64,000 nt of DNA from Maritalea myrionectae DSM 19524 (GTDB lineage Bacteria; Pseudomonadota; Alphaproteobacteria; Rhizobiales; Devosiaceae), in assembly GCF_000423365.1 (NCBI RefSeq), contig NZ_AUHV01000003.1, forward strand, positions 868,001-932,000. The letters run 5' to 3'. The position numbers were made by a program, and so were the translations under genes. The notes under the pieces are model-generated. The model was not told the DNA's origin. It did no database searches and saw nothing but the letters and a program-made list of their open reading frames with translations. Positions 35,432 through 45,801 of this stretch are shown piece after piece; position 1 is the first letter of the stretch; each line of letters opens with the position of its first letter.

Positions 35432-37360
35432 GTGACCAAGCGCCCTGAAACACCCCTATTAGACAGCATCTCGGAAATCAGCGATCTCCGCGAGATTCCC
35501 CGCAATCAATTGGCTCAATTGGCCGATGAAGTGCGTGCTGAAATGATCGACGTCGTGTCGGAAACGGGCGGCCATTTGGGCGCGGGCCTTGGCGTCGTCG
35601 AACTCTCTGTGGCGTTGCACCATGTGTTCAACACGCCGGACGACAAAATCATCTGGGATGTCGGCCACCAAGCCTATCCACACAAAATTCTCACCGGCCG
35701 CCGCGAGCACATGCGCACCTTGCGCAAAGAGAATGGTCTGTCCGGGTTCACCAAACGCAAAGAAAGCCCGTTCGATCCATTTGGCGCGGGCCACTCCTCG
35801 ACCTCAATTTCCGCCGGATTGGGCATGGCCGTCGCGGCCGAATTGAAGGGCGAAAAGCGCAACATCATTTCCGTGATCGGCGATGGCGCCATGTCTGCGG
35901 GCATGGCCTATGAGGCCATGAACAATGCGGGTGCGATGGATGCGCGTTTGATCGTTATTCTGAACGACAATGACATGTCGATCGCCCCACCCACTGGCGC
36001 CATGAGTGCCTATCTGGCACGGCTGGTCTCGGGCAAAACCTATCGCTCTATTCGCGAAACAGCCAAGCAATTGTCAGAACATTTGCCACGCTTCTTCTCG
36101 GAAAAAGCACGCCGCACCGAAGAATATGCCCGTGGCTTTTGGACAGGCGGCACCTTGTTCGAAGAGCTGGGCTTTTACTATATCGGCCCGGTCGATGGCC
36201 ATAATCTTGACCATTTGCTGCCCATTCTGGACAATATCCGCGACACGGACACAGGCCCAATCTTGATCCACGCAGTCACGCAAAAAGGCAAAGGCTATGG
36301 CCCTGCCGAAAGCGCCGACGACAAATATCACGGCGTGTCCAAATTCAATGTGATTACCGGCGCGCAATCCAAAGCGCCCGCCAATGCGCCTTCTTACACG
36401 GGCGTATTCGCGGAGAGCTTGATCCAGGAAGCCCGCAATGACGATAGAATCGTTGCGGTTACCGCGGCCATGCCATCTGGCACGGGCCTTGATAAATTCG
36501 CGAAAGAATTTGCCGACCGCACGTTCGATGTGGGCATTGCCGAACAACATGCCGTCACCTTCTGCGCAGGCTTGGCCGCCGAAGGCCTATCGCCTTTTTG
36601 TGCCATCTACTCCACCTTCTTGCAGCGCGGCTATGACCAGATTGTTCATGACGTGGCGATCCAAAATCTACCCGTTCGCTTTGCCATTGACCGGGCTGGC
36701 TTTGTTGGCGCCGATGGCCCAACCCATTCCGGCGCGTTCGACACCGCCTATTTGGGCACCATTCCCAACATGGTGCTAATGGCACCGGGCGATGAGGCCG
36801 AGCTGCGCCATATGGTGACCACAGCCGCTAAATTCGATGAACACCCCATTGCCCTGCGCTATCCGCGCGGTGAAGGCGTGGGCGTTGATTTGCCCGCCGC
36901 TGGTGAGATGCTTGAAATCGGCAAGGGACGCATCATCCGCGAAGGCAAGTCGGTCGCCCTATTGTCCTTTGGCGGGCGCTTGGCCGAAACCATGGCCGCG
37001 GCCGAAATCCTTTCCGGCCTAGGGTTCAACCCCACCATAGCCGATGCACGCTTTGCCAAACCCCTAGATACAGATTTGGTGGAAAGGCTGGCGAAAAACC
37101 ACGAAGTGCTGCTCACAATCGAAGAAGGGTCTACAGGCGGTTTCGGATCATTCGTTCTCAGCCACCTGGCGCAAAATGGATTGCTCGACAATGGCTTGAA
37201 AGTGCGGCCTTTGTTTATTCCAGATCACCATTTTGATCAGGCCAGCCAGACCAGCATGTATAAAGCTGCCGGGCTGGATCGCAATGCCATCGCCGCCACG
37301 GTGATGCGCGCACTCGGCAATGAAAAAGCCGCCAATCAAGTAATGACAGGCGGCTTATAA
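35432..37360 (+). CDS. dxs: 1-deoxy-D-xylulose-5-phosphate synthase
   Basis: 642 aa, TPP enzyme of the MEP isoprenoid pathway joining pyruvate and glyceraldehyde-3-phosphate. [18 protein letters not shown] is the TPP/Mg motif, [12 protein letters not shown] holds the catalytic Glu, and [14 protein letters not shown]-like ([15 protein letters not shown]) follows. Start is GTG with GAGGT upstream. Not in an operon with other isoprenoid genes. Confidence 0.97.
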   Translation: MTKRPETPLLDSISEISDLREIPRNQLAQLADEVRAEMIDVVSETGGHLGAGLGVVELSVALHHVFNTPDDKIIWDVGHQAYPHKILTGRREHMRTLRKENGLSGFTKRKESPFDPFGAGHSSTSISAGLGMAVAAELKGEKRNIISVIGDGAMSAGMAYEAMNNAGAMDARLIVILNDNDMSIAPPTGAMSAYLARLVSGKTYRSIRETAKQLSEHLPRFFSEKARRTEEYARGFWTGGTLFEELGFYYIGPVDGHNLDHLLPILDNIRDTDTGPILIHAVTQKGKGYGPAESADDKYHGVSKFNVITGAQSKAPANAPSYTGVFAESLIQEARNDDRIVAVTAAMPSGTGLDKFAKEFADRTFDVGIAEQHAVTFCAGLAAEGLSPFCAIYSTFLQRGYDQIVHDVAIQNLPVRFAIDRAGFVGADGPTHSGAFDTAYLGTIPNMVLMAPGDEAELRHMVTTAAKFDEHPIALRYPRGEGVGVDLPAAGEMLEIGKGRIIREGKSVALLSFGGRLAETMAAAEILSGLGFNPTIADARFAKPLDTDLVERLAKNHEVLLTIEEGSTGGFGSFVLSHLAQNGLLDNGLKVRPLFIPDHHFDQASQTSMYKAAGLDRNAIAATVMRALGNEKAANQVMTGGL

Positions 37361-37381
37361 AGCTAACGTCGTGAGGGCGGG

Positions 37382-37675
37382 TTAAGCCTGCCCCTCACCT
37401 TCGTCCGGGCCATCTTCATAATAGTCTGGCGCCGGGATCATGCCCAGCGCATGCTTATAAAGATCAAGCACGGCTTCTTGTTCCTGACGCTCATGAGCTT
37501 CTTGCTTGCGCAATTTAACCACCTGACGCATGACCTTCACGTCATATCCATTGCCCTTTGCCTCGGCATAGACATCACGAATGTCGTCAGAAATCGACTT
37601 TTTCTCTTCTTCCAGTCGCTCAATGCGTTCGATATAGGCACGCAATTGTTCGCGGGCGACGCTTGTTTGTCCCAT
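37382..37675 (-). CDS. gapR: GapR (DUF2312) nucleoid-associated protein
   Basis: 97 aa. Reads [18 protein letters not shown] then [27 protein letters not shown], the DUF2312 hallmark. In Caulobacter GapR binds overtwisted AT-rich DNA ahead of forks and RNA polymerase as a clamp. The C-terminal 15 residues are acidic. Converges on dxs with 21 bases between stops. Confidence 0.93.
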   Translation of the reverse strand: MGQTSVAREQLRAYIERIERLEEEKKSISDDIRDVYAEAKGNGYDVKVMRQVVKLRKQEAHERQEQEAVLDLYKHALGMIPAPDYYEDGPDEGEGQA

Positions 37676-37888
37676 GACACTTATTTCCCGAGCAATTAAA
37701 TTTGCCCTATGTGACGCAAATCACCGGGCAAAGGCAACCGCCAATAAATTATTTCCACCAATCTGATCTGTGCACCGAACCAAATCTTATAAATCGGGTC
37801 TGCATAAAGTTAAAAACCGCCACAGAACGGTCCAATAATCGGTATAGCGATTGACACAAATCTCCCAATAGCTACAACTCATGGGGTC

Positions 37889-38365
37889 GTGACCTTGTTT
37901 TTTGAAACCAAAAAAATGCCAGTGCGCTTCGCGTTTATCGCAATGATTTGCCTGTCCCTATTTGCCGCTTTACCTGTCGTGGCGGCCAAAGCAGATTTGC
38001 GTGTATGCAACCAAACTGAAAATCCCGTCGCCATTGCCATCGGCTTTAAAGCTGAAAATGGCTGGCAGTCTGAAGGATGGTGGGTTGCAGAAAAAGAAAG
38101 CTGCGCGTTGGTTTTTAATGGCCCGTTGAATGAGCAGCCCTCACAGTTTTTCTATCTCCACGCTGTGGATGATGTGAGCGGGGGTGTTTGGGGCGGACGC
38201 ATTTATATGTGCACCCGTGATAAAGCATTCACAATCTTTGGCGAAAAAGACTGTCTAGCGCGCGGCTATGAACGGACTGGCTTTATGGAAGTCGACACCG
38301 AGAACAATACGGATTGGACAGTTCAGCTCACCGAGACTGATCTGCAACCCCTGGAGACACAATGA
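37889..38365 (+). CDS. Secreted DUF1036 protein
   Basis: 158 aa. Signal peptide with AMICLSLFAALPVVAAKA. The DUF1036 core follows: ADLRVCNQTENPVAIAIGFK..NGWQSEGWWV.....C, and RIYMCTRDKAFTIFGEKDCLARGYERTGFMEVDT. Four cysteines probably pair. Function unknown. Start GTG at 37889 or ATG at 37916; neither has a good SD. Its stop overlaps the pyk ATG (ATGA), which is conserved in many relatives. Confidence 0.85.
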   Translation: MTLFFETKKMPVRFAFIAMICLSLFAALPVVAAKADLRVCNQTENPVAIAIGFKAENGWQSEGWWVAEKESCALVFNGPLNEQPSQFFYLHAVDDVSGGVWGGRIYMCTRDKAFTIFGEKDCLARGYERTGFMEVDTENNTDWTVQLTETDLQPLETQ

Positions 38366-39798
38366 GACGCCAACGCAAAGTTAAAATTCTGGCCACCCTG
38401 GGCCCCGCATCAAACAATCAAGACACCATCGAACAATTGGCGCGCGCGGGCGCCGACCTGTTCCGCATCAATATGAGCCACGCCAGCCACGAAGTGCTGA
38501 ATGAAACGATGGCCAATATTCGTAGCGTCGAGCAAAAGGTCAAACGCCCCATCGGCGTGCTTGTCGATTTGCAAGGCCCGAAACTGCGTGTGGGCAAGTT
38601 TGCCGATGGCGCCGTGGAACTGAACACCGGCGACATCATCACCTTTGACCAGTCTAATACTCCAGGCAGCAAAGAACGGGTAGAACTGCCGCACCCTGAA
38701 ATTTTTGAGGCCATCAAGCCCAACCACACATTATTGCTGGATGATGGCAAGCTTGAGCTGATCGCCAAAAAATGCACGGCCACGGCAATTGAATGTGAAG
38801 TGGTGCATGGCGGCAAGTTGTCTGATCGTAAAGGCGTCAGCCTGCCCAACACCTTGTTGGGTGTCGGTGCCCTCACCGATAAAGACCGCGCCGACCTCGT
38901 TGCAGGTCTTGATGCCGGGGCCGATTGGGTTGCGCTTTCTTTCGTGCAGCGCCCGGAAGATATTATCGATGTGCGCAAAACCGTTCAGGGCCGCGCAGGC
39001 GTTTTGGCCAAAATCGAAAAGCCACAGGCCATTGAGCGGCTGGAAGAGATCATCAAACTTTCTGATGCCATCATGATCGCCCGCGGCGATTTGGGCGTTG
39101 AAATGCCATTGGAAACGGTGCCCGGCCTGCAAAAGCGCATGATCCGCATGGCACGGCAACAAGGCAAGCCAGTTGTGGTGGCAACACAAATGCTCGAATC
39201 CATGATTAACAGCCCCGTTCCAACCCGCGCGGAAGTCTCCGATGTGGCGACAGCCGTTTTTGAAGGCGCTGATGCGGTGATGCTTTCCGCTGAGTCTGCT
39301 GCAGGTGATTATCCGGTGGAAGCGGTAAACACAATGAACAAGGTTGCCGTCGCGGTAGAAAATGATGTCCTTTATCAAGGCATTATTCGTCGGCAGGAAA
39401 TCACGCCAGATGCAACCGCTGCGGACGCCATTTCCGCCGCCACCCGTCAGGTGGCTGAAACTTTGGATCTCGCTGCCATCGTTTGCTACACATCTTCTGG
39501 CTCCACCGGCATTCGCGTGTCGCGCGAGCGACCAGAGAAGCCAATCATCGCCCTTTCACCAAAGGATTCGACCGTGCGTCGTCTGTCCTTGATTTGGGGC
39601 CTGCACTGCGTGCGCACCGAAGATGCGGTGAATTTGGATGATGTTGTGGATCGCGCCTGTTCCATCGCCTATCGCGAAGGGTTCGCCCGTCCCGGTGACC
39701 GTGTGGCCATCACCGCAGGCGTGCCGCTGGGCACACCCGGCGCCACCAACATGCTGCGCATTGCCTTTGTTGGCCAAGACGGCATGGGATCTTCATAA
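38362..39798 (+). CDS. pyk: Pyruvate kinase
   Basis: 478 aa. Converts phosphoenolpyruvate and ADP to pyruvate. Motifs: ATLGPAS, MSHASHE, LVDLQGPKLRVG, IEKPQAIERLEEI and the IMIARGDLGVEMPLE active site, MLESMI. C-terminal allosteric domain ends at ITAGVPLGTPGATNMLRI. GGAG precedes ATG; coupled to DUF1036. Confidence 0.97.
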   Translation: MRRQRKVKILATLGPASNNQDTIEQLARAGADLFRINMSHASHEVLNETMANIRSVEQKVKRPIGVLVDLQGPKLRVGKFADGAVELNTGDIITFDQSNTPGSKERVELPHPEIFEAIKPNHTLLLDDGKLELIAKKCTATAIECEVVHGGKLSDRKGVSLPNTLLGVGALTDKDRADLVAGLDAGADWVALSFVQRPEDIIDVRKTVQGRAGVLAKIEKPQAIERLEEIIKLSDAIMIARGDLGVEMPLETVPGLQKRMIRMARQQGKPVVVATQMLESMINSPVPTRAEVSDVATAVFEGADAVMLSAESAAGDYPVEAVNTMNKVAVAVENDVLYQGIIRRQEITPDATAADAISAATRQVAETLDLAAIVCYTSSGSTGIRVSRERPEKPIIALSPKDSTVRRLSLIWGLHCVRTEDAVNLDDVVDRACSIAYREGFARPGDRVAITAGVPLGTPGATNMLRIAFVGQDGMGSS

Positions 39799-39822
39799 GG
39801 TTTTTCGACCTACCGTACACAC

Positions 39823-39853
39823 AAAAATGCCCGCCAATTTGGCGGGCATTTTT
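39823..39853. terminator. Bidirectional terminator pyk / glnK
   Basis: AAAAATGCCCGCCA / TGGCGGGCATTTTT with a 3-base apex; poly-T on both strands. Confidence 0.93.
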
Positions 39854-39893
39854 AATTCAGCCACAACAACGGCCTCATATTAAATCGTCGCAC

Positions 39894-40232
39894 CTACAGG
39901 GCTTCTTCACCCATTTCGCCGGTACGAACACGAACGGCTTGCTCCAAATCCAACACAAAGATTTTGCCGTCGCCAATTTTGTTCTCTGTGGCCGCGCCGC
40001 GAATAGCCTCGATTGCGGCGTCCACCTTATCGCTGCCAACGGCTATTTCGAGCTTCAATTTCGGCACATAGGAAATCTCATATTCAGCCCCACGATATAT
40101 TTCAGTGTGGCCGCGTTGCCGCCCATATCCACGCACTTCAGTTACCGTCATGCCGAAAACGTCCAGCGCGCCCATGGCTTCGCGCACCTCTTCCAGCTTA
40201 TGCGGTTTGATCATTGCTACGATATATTTCAT
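39894..40232 (-). CDS. glnK: PII signalling protein (GlnK/GlnB family)
   Basis: 112 aa. T-loop YRGAEYEISYVPK with uridylylation site Y51, and the C-loop KIGDGKIFVLDLEQAVRVRTGE. It reports 2-oxoglutarate/ATP status and plugs AmtB when unmodified. SD GGGGGAAA. Lies downstream of amtB with nine bases between, so order is amtB-glnK, opposite to the classical glnK-amtB. Confidence 0.95.
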   Translation of the reverse strand: MKYIVAMIKPHKLEEVREAMGALDVFGMTVTEVRGYGRQRGHTEIYRGAEYEISYVPKLKLEIAVGSDKVDAAIEAIRGAATENKIGDGKIFVLDLEQAVRVRTGEMGEEAL

Positions 40233-40241
40233 GGTTTCCCC

Positions 40242-41450
40242 CTAGTGCCGATAGCCCGTTTCGCCATGCACAGTTAAATCTAGACCCGAAGTCTCTTCGT
40301 CCTGACCAACGCGCAGCCCGACCCATTTCTTAGTCAACCACACCAATATAATCGTGACAAGAAGCGACCAAATGGCTGTGGCAACAACGCCAACCAGCTG
40401 CACGCCAAATTGCGACAATGCGTTTTGGCCCTCTGCATAGCCCACAGCGCCCGGGCCAAAACCAAGCAACAATGCAACCAACAAAGTGCCAGTCGCGCCG
40501 CCAATGCCATGCACAGCCAACACGTCCAACGAGTCATCAATGTTGAAGCGGTGCTTCACCAGATCTACGGCGTAAAAACACACAAAGCCACCAACAAGAC
40601 CAAGCACAATGCCGCCCATTGGGCCCACCGAACCGGAGGCCGGGGTGATCGTCGCCAAACCTGCAATCGTGCCAGTAACAATGCCGACGATGCTGGGCTT
40701 TCCAAAGCGTACCCATTCAATGACCATCCACACCAAAGACGCTGTGGCCGCAGAAAGGTGCGTGACCAAAATCGCCATGCTGGCATTGCCATCAGCAGCA
40801 ACTGCACTGCCGCCATTAAAGCCGAACCAGCCGACCCAGAGCAAAGACGCCCCAACCATCACCATCCATGGCGCATGCGGCGGGCGCACATTTTTGGGAA
40901 ACCCATCCCGCGCACCCAAGAAAACAGCGATAGCAGCGGCGGACACACCGGCGGTCACGTGCACCACAATGCCCCCGGCAAAATCGATGACGCCCATTTG
41001 CGCCAACCAGCCGCCGCCCCAAACCCAATGGGTCACCGGCACATAAACCAGCATCAACCAGAGCGAAGAAATGATCAAAACAGCCGAGAATTTAATCCGC
41101 TCGACGAAGGCACCCACCATCAAAGCGGGCGTGATGATCGCGAATGTCATCTGGAACATGATCCAAAGACTTTCCGGAATGGTGCCGCTCAGCCCATCAC
41201 GTTCCAGCCCTGCCAAACCAAAACGGCTCAACCCGCCAATCCATGCGTTTCCATCCGTAAAGGCCAGCGAATAGCCCGCAACAACCCATAAGATGGAGGC
41301 GACGCAAGCGATCGCAACACAATGCATAAGAACCGACAAAATGTTTTTTGACTGCACAAGCCCTGCGTAAAAAAGGGCAAGCCCCGGCATGGTCATCAGC
41401 AATACCAATGCTGATGCCACAAGTATCCAACTTGTATCTGCTGCTATCAT
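40242..41450 (-). CDS. amtB: Ammonium transporter
   Basis: 402 aa, 11 helices. Twin-His pore seen in FAGGIVVHVTAG and VLAVHGIGGATGTL; phenylalanine gate region in FAIITPALMVGAF. No separate signal peptide. Strong SD GGGGGGAGAA. Heads a two-gene unit with glnK, implying nitrogen control; two palindromes lie upstream, but I do not see a good sigma54 promoter. Confidence 0.95.
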   Translation of the reverse strand: MIAADTSWILVASALVLLMTMPGLALFYAGLVQSKNILSVLMHCVAIACVASILWVVAGYSLAFTDGNAWIGGLSRFGLAGLERDGLSGTIPESLWIMFQMTFAIITPALMVGAFVERIKFSAVLIISSLWLMLVYVPVTHWVWGGGWLAQMGVIDFAGGIVVHVTAGVSAAAIAVFLGARDGFPKNVRPPHAPWMVMVGASLLWVGWFGFNGGSAVAADGNASMAILVTHLSAATASLVWMVIEWVRFGKPSIVGIVTGTIAGLATITPASGSVGPMGGIVLGLVGGFVCFYAVDLVKHRFNIDDSLDVLAVHGIGGATGTLLVALLLGFGPGAVGYAEGQNALSQFGVQLVGVVATAIWSLLVTIILVWLTKKWVGLRVGQDEETSGLDLTVHGETGYRH

Positions 41451-41470
41451 AATTCTCCCCCCATGATAGA

Positions 41471-41503
41471 TGCCTAAATTTTAGGCAGCGCGGCAATATT
41501 GCC
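41471..41503. promoter_or_regulatory. Two adjacent palindromes upstream of amtB
   Basis: TGCCTAAATTTTAGGCA (41471-41487, perfect 8-base arms) and GGCAATATTGCC (41492-41503, perfect). They lie 21-53 bases before the amtB ATG. They do not match the NtrC site TGCACC-N5-GGTGCA. They could be operators or a 5' UTR hairpin. Confidence 0.45.
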
Positions 41504-41631
41504 CCATAAAAAGCAAAATTTGAAGTCTTCTGGTTTAAATCCGGTTCGGCAAGCTGCAAATCCTAGGCCCAACACGGCACGATAAGTCTTTGGGCAGCTC
41601 GTTTTTGCACAAAATAAATGCATATTTCTTG

Positions 41632-41661
41632 TTGACCTGGAGTAGGCTCCAGCACTTACAA
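41632..41661 (+). promoter_or_regulatory. MerR-type promoter/operator
   Basis: -35-like TTGACC (41632-41637), perfect dyad CTGGAG-N4-CTCCAG (41637-41652) in the spacer and a -10-like CTTACA/TTACAA (41655-41661). A dyad between -35 and -10 with an off-length spacer is the hallmark of MerR-activated promoters; it lies 31 bases before the merR-type gene. Confidence 0.7.
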
Positions 41662-41691
41662 GTCCAAAGGCAACCAACTGAAGGCAATGAT

Positions 41692-42123
41692 ATGTTTATT
41701 GGTGAACTCTCTAAACAGACCAAACTCAGCATCGACACGCTGCGCTATTATGAAAAGATCGGGCTGATCGCAAATGTCACCCGCGATCGTGGTGGCCGGC
41801 GCGTCTATGATGAAAGTCTGATTGCATGGATCGAATTTGTGAAAGTCCTCAAGGCCACCGGCATGCCGCTCAAACATATGGTTGACTATGCGCAATTGCG
41901 CCAGCAGGGACCACAAACCACCCAAGACCGCATGTCGATCTTACAAGACCATTTTCAGCATATCCAAACTCAGTTGGCACACTTGCAAACCTGTCATGAT
42001 TTGGTGGAGGCCAAAATCAACACCTATGCCCAAGCACTTGCGGATGGAAGCAACATCCCCATTGGGTCCTGCAATGCCTTCACCGCCACCAACGAGGAAA
42101 AAACGAATGAGCACAGCTCTTGA
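41692..42123 (+). CDS. MerR-family regulator (AdhR-like)
   Basis: 143 aa; start at 41692 chosen for AAGG spacing and because the family begins with [22 protein letters not shown]. The upstream open frame has no homology pattern. HTH ~1-70 with the [11 protein letters not shown] segment typical of the AdhR/YfmP/NmlR-like group, then a dimerisation coiled coil. Activates from a promoter like the one at 41632-41661, so probably autoregulated. Stop overlaps the next start. Confidence 0.87.
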   Translation: MFIGELSKQTKLSIDTLRYYEKIGLIANVTRDRGGRRVYDESLIAWIEFVKVLKATGMPLKHMVDYAQLRQQGPQTTQDRMSILQDHFQHIQTQLAHLQTCHDLVEAKINTYAQALADGSNIPIGSCNAFTATNEEKTNEHSS

Positions 42124-42499
42124 ACGCGGCCGCACGCTTGCTGCGAAGCTGAATCCCAGTTTGGAAGTAACCCTGGCCGACCGGTACGACCAAGCCGTGC
42201 CAAATTTTGCCGAAACACTGATTGAACATGCCTATGGCCGCATTTATGCCCGCGAGGGACTTGATCTAAAAACCCGCCAATTGATCACCATTGGCGCTTT
42301 GACCGCGCTGGGCGGGCAGACAGCACCGCAGCTGAAAATCAACATCCAACATGCGCAGGCGCAGGGCGCGAGCAAAACGGAAATCTATGAGACCATCATG
42401 CAAATGTCGCTATATGGCGGCCTTCCTGCCGCCATCAATGCGCTGAATACCGCAAATGATTATTTTGCCGACAGCGAGATGGCTGAGCCACAGGTCTAA
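42107..42499 (+). CDS. Carboxymuconolactone decarboxylase (CMD)-family protein
   Basis: 130 aa from the ATG at 42107 (GAGGAAAA upstream). CMD fold: [71 protein letters not shown]. The AhpD-type CxxC is absent (GGQTAPQ), so it is not an AhpD peroxidase partner. 17-base overlap with the merR-type gene. AdhR-type regulators often sit beside CMD genes in carbonyl-stress operons; role here inferred. Confidence 0.88.
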   Translation: MSTALERGRTLAAKLNPSLEVTLADRYDQAVPNFAETLIEHAYGRIYAREGLDLKTRQLITIGALTALGGQTAPQLKINIQHAQAQGASKTEIYETIMQMSLYGGLPAAINALNTANDYFADSEMAEPQV

Positions 42500-42502
42500 A
42501 AC

Positions 42503-43534
42503 CTATCCTGCCAAAAATCCATCAATAAGGGTCGCAACATTGCGGCCCAAATCGTCCACAGCATAGCCACCTTCCATCACAAAAAGTGTCGGCACATTTG
42601 CCGTTTTCAGGAGGGTGCCAATGGCGGGCATATCGGCATAGGTCAGCTTGAATTGCGAAATGGGATCGCCTTCAAAAAAATCGACACCCAATGAAATCAC
42701 CAAATAGTCAGGCGCATAGCTGTTGATCTCAGCAAGCCCGGCCCCAATGGCGGCCATCAAAGCATCTGCCGTTGTGCCGAGCGGCAAAGGGTAATTGAAA
42801 TTATGGCCGTGTCCCTGGCCAACGCCCTTTTCATCTGCATGGCCGAGAAAATAGGGATATTCATCCATCGGGTCCGCATGCACCGACAAAAACTGCACGT
42901 CCGCCCGATCATAAAAGATCGATTGCGTGCCATTGCCATGATGATAGTCGACATCAAATATTGAAACGCGCTGCGCCCCTTGGTCACGTAAATATTGTGC
43001 AGCAATGGCGGCATTGTTGAAAAAACAATAGCCCCCATAATAATCCTTGCCCGCATGGTGCCCCGGCGGACGACAAAGCGCGAATGATGCCTGATCACCG
43101 TGCAACAGCGCTGATGCCCCATTCAGAGCGCTCTGCGCCGATGCGTAGGCCGCGCCAAAGGTTTTGTCCGTCAGTGGCGTGCCAGCATCAAAGGAATAAT
43201 GGCCCAATTTGCCATCCAAATGATTGGGCACCCGATCCGTGCGGAAGTCCCGTCCCGGCCACACAAAGGGGAACCCTTCTCCCGAACGCCCCGCTTCGGC
43301 CCACAAAGCACCAAAGGCCGCAAGAAAATCAATATAGGCCCTATCATGCACCTGCGCGATGGGGTCACGACCAAAGTCTTGCTGCGGCTTATGCTCAATC
43401 TGCGGCAGCTTCATCAGCGCGTCGAAAATCATTTCAGCGCGCTTGGGCACTTCCACCGCATCCACCAGCTTGCCGTCTGAGATTTCTTTTTTCGGATCAT
43501 GGTCCAATTGGGTGGGGGAGAAAAACAGCTGCAT
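42503..43534 (-). CDS. Histone-deacetylase-family hydrolase (acetylpolyamine amidohydrolase-like)
   Basis: 343 aa from the ATG at 43534, with GGAGG five bases upstream. Class II HDAC fold: RPPGHHA (H159/H160), FDVDYHHGNGT with zinc ligands D196 and H198, SLGVDFFEGDP third ligand, MEGGYAV. Loop lengths fit acetylpolyamine amidohydrolases more than AcuC. It deacetylates acetylated polyamines or lysines; the substrate is not decided. Converges with the CMD gene (3-base gap). Confidence 0.88.
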   Translation of the reverse strand: MQLFFSPTQLDHDPKKEISDGKLVDAVEVPKRAEMIFDALMKLPQIEHKPQQDFGRDPIAQVHDRAYIDFLAAFGALWAEAGRSGEGFPFVWPGRDFRTDRVPNHLDGKLGHYSFDAGTPLTDKTFGAAYASAQSALNGASALLHGDQASFALCRPPGHHAGKDYYGGYCFFNNAAIAAQYLRDQGAQRVSIFDVDYHHGNGTQSIFYDRADVQFLSVHADPMDEYPYFLGHADEKGVGQGHGHNFNYPLPLGTTADALMAAIGAGLAEINSYAPDYLVISLGVDFFEGDPISQFKLTYADMPAIGTLLKTANVPTLFVMEGGYAVDDLGRNVATLIDGFLAG

Positions 43535-43551
43535 AAAGCCTCCGGCTGCAC

Positions 43552-43583
43552 AAAAGAAAAGGTCGGCGACAAGCACCGACCTT
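43552..43583 (-). terminator. Terminator after rpmJ
   Basis: Minus strand AAGGTCGG, 9-base loop, CCGACCTT then TTCTTTT. Stem on + is 43559-43566 with 43576-43583. Confidence 0.85.
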
Positions 43584-43610
43584 AAACTTTAATAACACAG
43601 TGTAAAGCGC

Positions 43611-43736
43611 TTAGCCCTGACGAGCTTTGAACCGCTTGTTCACTTTGTTGATGATATAGATGCGACCGCGACGGCGTACGACCTTATTGTCGCGATGCCG
43701 GGTGCGCAACGCCTTGATGGAATTTTTGATTTTCAT
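43611..43736 (-). CDS. rpmJ: 50S ribosomal protein L36
   Basis: 41 aa: begins [18 protein letters not shown], then [23 protein letters not shown]. No cysteine, i.e. the zinc-independent alphaproteobacterial type. Monocistronic with its own terminator. Confidence 0.96.
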   Translation of the reverse strand: MKIKNSIKALRTRHRDNKVVRRRGRIYIINKVNKRFKARQG

Positions 43737-43880
43737 TCCGGTCACCCTTCACATTCATAAAAATAGGCGCCACAGGCGCCAAATAAGTTGGCTGGAAACT
43801 ATGAAGAAAAAGTCCCCTTGTCAACGCCCAATTGCAGCAAATGGCTGAATCTCACGCGAGTTATTTCGAAATTCACACCA

Positions 43881-43915
43881 AATAAGTCAGGGCGCGATCT
43901 CTCGCGCCCCTTATT
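43881..43915 (-). terminator. Hairpin after the fused Opp ATPase gene
   Basis: GGGCGCGA (43890-43897) / TCGCGCCC (43902-43909), loop TCTC, with outer AATAAG/CTTATT pairing. Only a short T-run follows on the minus strand, so probable end of the opp operon. Confidence 0.65.
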
Positions 43916-43918
43916 ACA

Positions 43919-45757
43919 CTAAACGATCAGCTTTTCCAGCTCATCATGTTCCGCCACATAGTGGCCCGGCTTTACTTCATCCAAGCGCGGCACATAATCG
44001 AGTTGATTGGCCTCAATTTTGGATGGCATAAACCGCAACTTGGCGGTCGGGTCCATCGGCGACGGCAATTCACCCGGCAGTTTGATCCGCTTCCGAGACC
44101 GCTCCAACTTCGGATCGGGAATCGGCACAGCTGAAATCAATTGCTTGGTATAAGGATGCCGTGGATCTTTATAAATCTCATGGCGATCCGCCAACTCCAC
44201 GATACGTCCAAGATACAGCACCATAATGCGGTGAGAAACCTCACGCACCACAGACAAATCGTGTGAGATGAACAGCAAGGACAGATCAAAATCTTCCTGC
44301 AAATCCATCAACAGCTCAATAATCTGCGCCTGAATGGACACGTCCAAAGCCGATACAGCTTCGTCACACACCACCAGCTTGGGCTCCATAATCATCGCCC
44401 GCGCAATGCCCACGCGTTGGTTTTGACCACCGGACAATTCGTGCGGATAGCGGTTGATCATATGCTGGGGCAGCCCAACACGTTCCATGATCTTCGCCAC
44501 TTTCGCCTTCATTTCCTTGCGCGACATATCGGGCCGGAAAGTTTGAAGCGGTTCCATAATCGAATCGGCAATGGTCATGCGTGGATCCAAGCTTGCCAGT
44601 GGATCCTGGAACACAATTTGCAGATCTTTCCGCTTTTTGTTCAGCTCTTTCCGGTTGAGGCCAGAAAGCGGGCTGCCCAGCCAGCTCACCGCACCAGCGG
44701 TTGGCGGGATAAGCTGCAACACGGCCCGGGCCAGCGTGGACTTACCACAGCCACTCTCGCCCACAATGCCCAATGTTTCACCCGGACGCAGGGTAAAGGT
44801 CACCCCATCCACGGCTTTCAAGGGCACTCGTTTCGGCCACCAGCCCTCATTGATCTTGATGTCGAATTCGACACGCACATCATCAACCGTCAAGAACTCC
44901 TGATCGCGGCCCTTCTCGTCATATTCTTTGAGCTTGCGATTGGTGGCTTTATCTGGCTGGTCGATCCGTGGCATCGCATCCAACAACATTTTGGTGTAGT
45001 CGTGCTGCGGACTATAGAAGATATCGTCTGCCGTACCTTCTTCCACATATACGCCATCCTTCATCACCTGAATACGATCGCACATACGCGCCACCACACC
45101 CATATCGTGGGTGATCAAGGCAATCGCGGTGTTGCTGTCTTTTTTCAACTCGTCCATCAGATCGAGAATTTCAGCCTGAACGGTCACGTCCAGCGCTGTG
45201 GTTGGCTCATCAGCAATCAGCAATTCGGGCTCGCACAACATGGACATGGCGATCATCACCCGTTGCCGCATGCCGCCAGAAAGCTCATGCGGATATTGCT
45301 CCAAGCGCTGTTTCGCGTCGGAAATCCGCACCCGCTCCAGCCATTCAAGGCTTTTGCGTGCCGCGTCTTCGCCACGTACGTCGGTGTGAAGTTTCAACAC
45401 CTCAGTCATTTGATCAAGAACGGTCATATGTGGCGTGAGGCTGGTCAATGGATCCTGAAAGATCATGGTCATATATTTACCACGGATCTTGTTCAGCTGT
45501 TGCACCGGCATGCCCAAAATGGATTTGCCGTGGAACAACACATCACCTGTTGCAATACCATTGTTGGCCAAAAGCCCCATGGCCGTCATAAAGGTCTGGC
45601 TTTTGCCGGACCCGGATTCCCCGACGATGCCAAGGCATTCGCCGCGATTAATGTGTAGATTTACGCCCCGCACCGCATCCACGCGGCCATCAGGGGTGTC
45701 GAAAGACACATTCAGGTCGTTGACCTGCAATACTGTGTTGTCATCAGCCTTACTCAT
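43919..45757 (-). CDS. Peptide ABC importer, fused OppD-OppF ATPase
   Basis: 612 aa, two complete nucleotide-binding domains in one chain. N half: GESGSGKSQ Walker A (~41), [22 protein letters not shown] half: GESGCGKST (~346), [21 protein letters not shown]. The C-terminal ~60 residues after the second domain end in the usual oligopeptide/dipeptide 'C-term' element ([11 protein letters not shown]). It powers the OppBC channel. Last gene of the operon; fusion rather than two genes, which is common in rhizobial dipeptide importers. Confidence 0.93.
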   Translation of the reverse strand: MSKADDNTVLQVNDLNVSFDTPDGRVDAVRGVNLHINRGECLGIVGESGSGKSQTFMTAMGLLANNGIATGDVLFHGKSILGMPVQQLNKIRGKYMTMIFQDPLTSLTPHMTVLDQMTEVLKLHTDVRGEDAARKSLEWLERVRISDAKQRLEQYPHELSGGMRQRVMIAMSMLCEPELLIADEPTTALDVTVQAEILDLMDELKKDSNTAIALITHDMGVVARMCDRIQVMKDGVYVEEGTADDIFYSPQHDYTKMLLDAMPRIDQPDKATNRKLKEYDEKGRDQEFLTVDDVRVEFDIKINEGWWPKRVPLKAVDGVTFTLRPGETLGIVGESGCGKSTLARAVLQLIPPTAGAVSWLGSPLSGLNRKELNKKRKDLQIVFQDPLASLDPRMTIADSIMEPLQTFRPDMSRKEMKAKVAKIMERVGLPQHMINRYPHELSGGQNQRVGIARAMIMEPKLVVCDEAVSALDVSIQAQIIELLMDLQEDFDLSLLFISHDLSVVREVSHRIMVLYLGRIVELADRHEIYKDPRHPYTKQLISAVPIPDPKLERSRKRIKLPGELPSPMDPTAKLRFMPSKIEANQLDYVPRLDEVKPGHYVAEHDELEKLIV

Positions 45758-45801
45758 GCGGCTTCCCCTTTATTGGCGTTTCGTCCTGTTGTGGTGCTCC
45801 G

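Noticed and set aside
40410-41291. 293-aa + strand open frame opposite amtB
   Set aside because: Shadow of amtB; no membrane or domain pattern of its own.
41451-41520. Sigma54 promoter for amtB
   Set aside because: The minus strand offers GGGCA-like -24 and GC at the right distance, but the -12 half (CCGC) is poor; not convincing by eye.
44417-45658. 413-aa + strand open frame opposite the fused Opp ATPase
   Set aside because: Shadow of a real gene with intact Walker motifs; composition is abnormal.
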